A stretch of 5,864 nt of DNA from Lentisphaeria bacterium (GTDB taxonomy: Bacteria; Verrucomicrobiota; Lentisphaeria; Oligosphaerales; Oligosphaeraceae), in contig JAKSPA010000118.1 of the NCBI GenBank assembly GCA_024405235.1, positions 1 through 5,864 on the forward strand, written 5' to 3'. Made by a program: the position numbers and the translations under genes. Within the stretch, counting starts at the first letter, position 1, and every line of letters begins with the position of its first letter. Below are positions 5,779-5,864 of this stretch, piece after piece. The notes below the pieces were generated by a model. That model ran no database searches. It was given only the letters and a program-made list of their open reading frames with translations, and had not been told where the DNA came from.

Positions 5779-5864
5779 AATTATGAATTATGAATTATGA
5801 ATGCAGAATCAATTCTCAATTCTCAATTCTCAATTCTCAATTAATGCAGAATGCAGAATGCAGA
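5779..5864. repeat. Mosaic of 7-base tandem repeats, running off the window end
   Basis: The stretch reads as AATTATG three times (from 5779), AATGCAG once (5800), AATC (5807), AATTCTC four times (5811-5838), AATT (5839), AATGCAG three times (5843-5863) and a final A. All full units are seven bases and start with AAT; two 4-base partial units shift the register. Seven is not a multiple of three, so coding use is unlikely. The true length is unknown because the array reaches the last base. Confidence 0.85.

Noticed and set aside
5493..5800. Short open frames on both strands over the tail (5493-5714 -, 5530-5772 -, 5591-5800 +)
   Set aside because: They are read through the hairpin array, lack ribosome sites and overlap each other. 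Database matches to such peptides would reflect the repeated DNA element, not a protein family.
5779..5864. CRISPR array
   Set aside because: Units are seven bases and contiguous, with no spacers. This is simple tandem repetition.

Overview
The window looks like a chromosomal piece of a moderately GC-rich bacterium that is not a close relative of the common model species. Three things suggest, without proving, a member of the PVC group (Verrucomicrobiota, Kiritimatiellota or Lentisphaerota). These are a large membrane-anchored DUF4175-like coiled-coil protein, an exported helical protein I cannot match to a named family, and a tail of hairpin and heptamer repeats. No ribosomal or other taxonomic marker is present, so this placement is inference.

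Layout, all genes on the + strand: (1) 1-672 is the C-terminal part of glucose-6-phosphate isomerase (pgi), cut by the window start. It has an in-frame TAG at codon 4 where the family has a conserved Tyr. (2) Twelve bases later, 685-3696 encodes a 1003-residue protein with three N-terminal membrane helices, a beta-rich extracytoplasmic part carrying an IPPEYTG motif, and a long coiled-coil tail. It resembles the DUF4175 family. (3) 3697-3844 is a 148-base intergenic region with a possible promoter and two short dyads. (4) 3845-5470 encodes a 541-residue secreted protein. Its mature part can be read as about eleven degenerate helical repeats of about 49 residues. (5) 5471-5864 has no credible gene. 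It holds five strong hairpins with GAA or GGA triloops, one of them with a GTAG foot as in REP elements, followed by a mosaic of 7-base tandem repeats that runs off the window end.

Functionally, pgi is central sugar metabolism (glycolysis/gluconeogenesis). The short gap suggests it is co-transcribed with the DUF4175-like gene, although no functional link is evident. The second and third genes both appear to act at or outside the cytoplasmic membrane and are rich in charged helices, but the intergenic region between them suggests separate control. The most unusual parts are the repeat solenoid of the third gene and the structured repeat tail.
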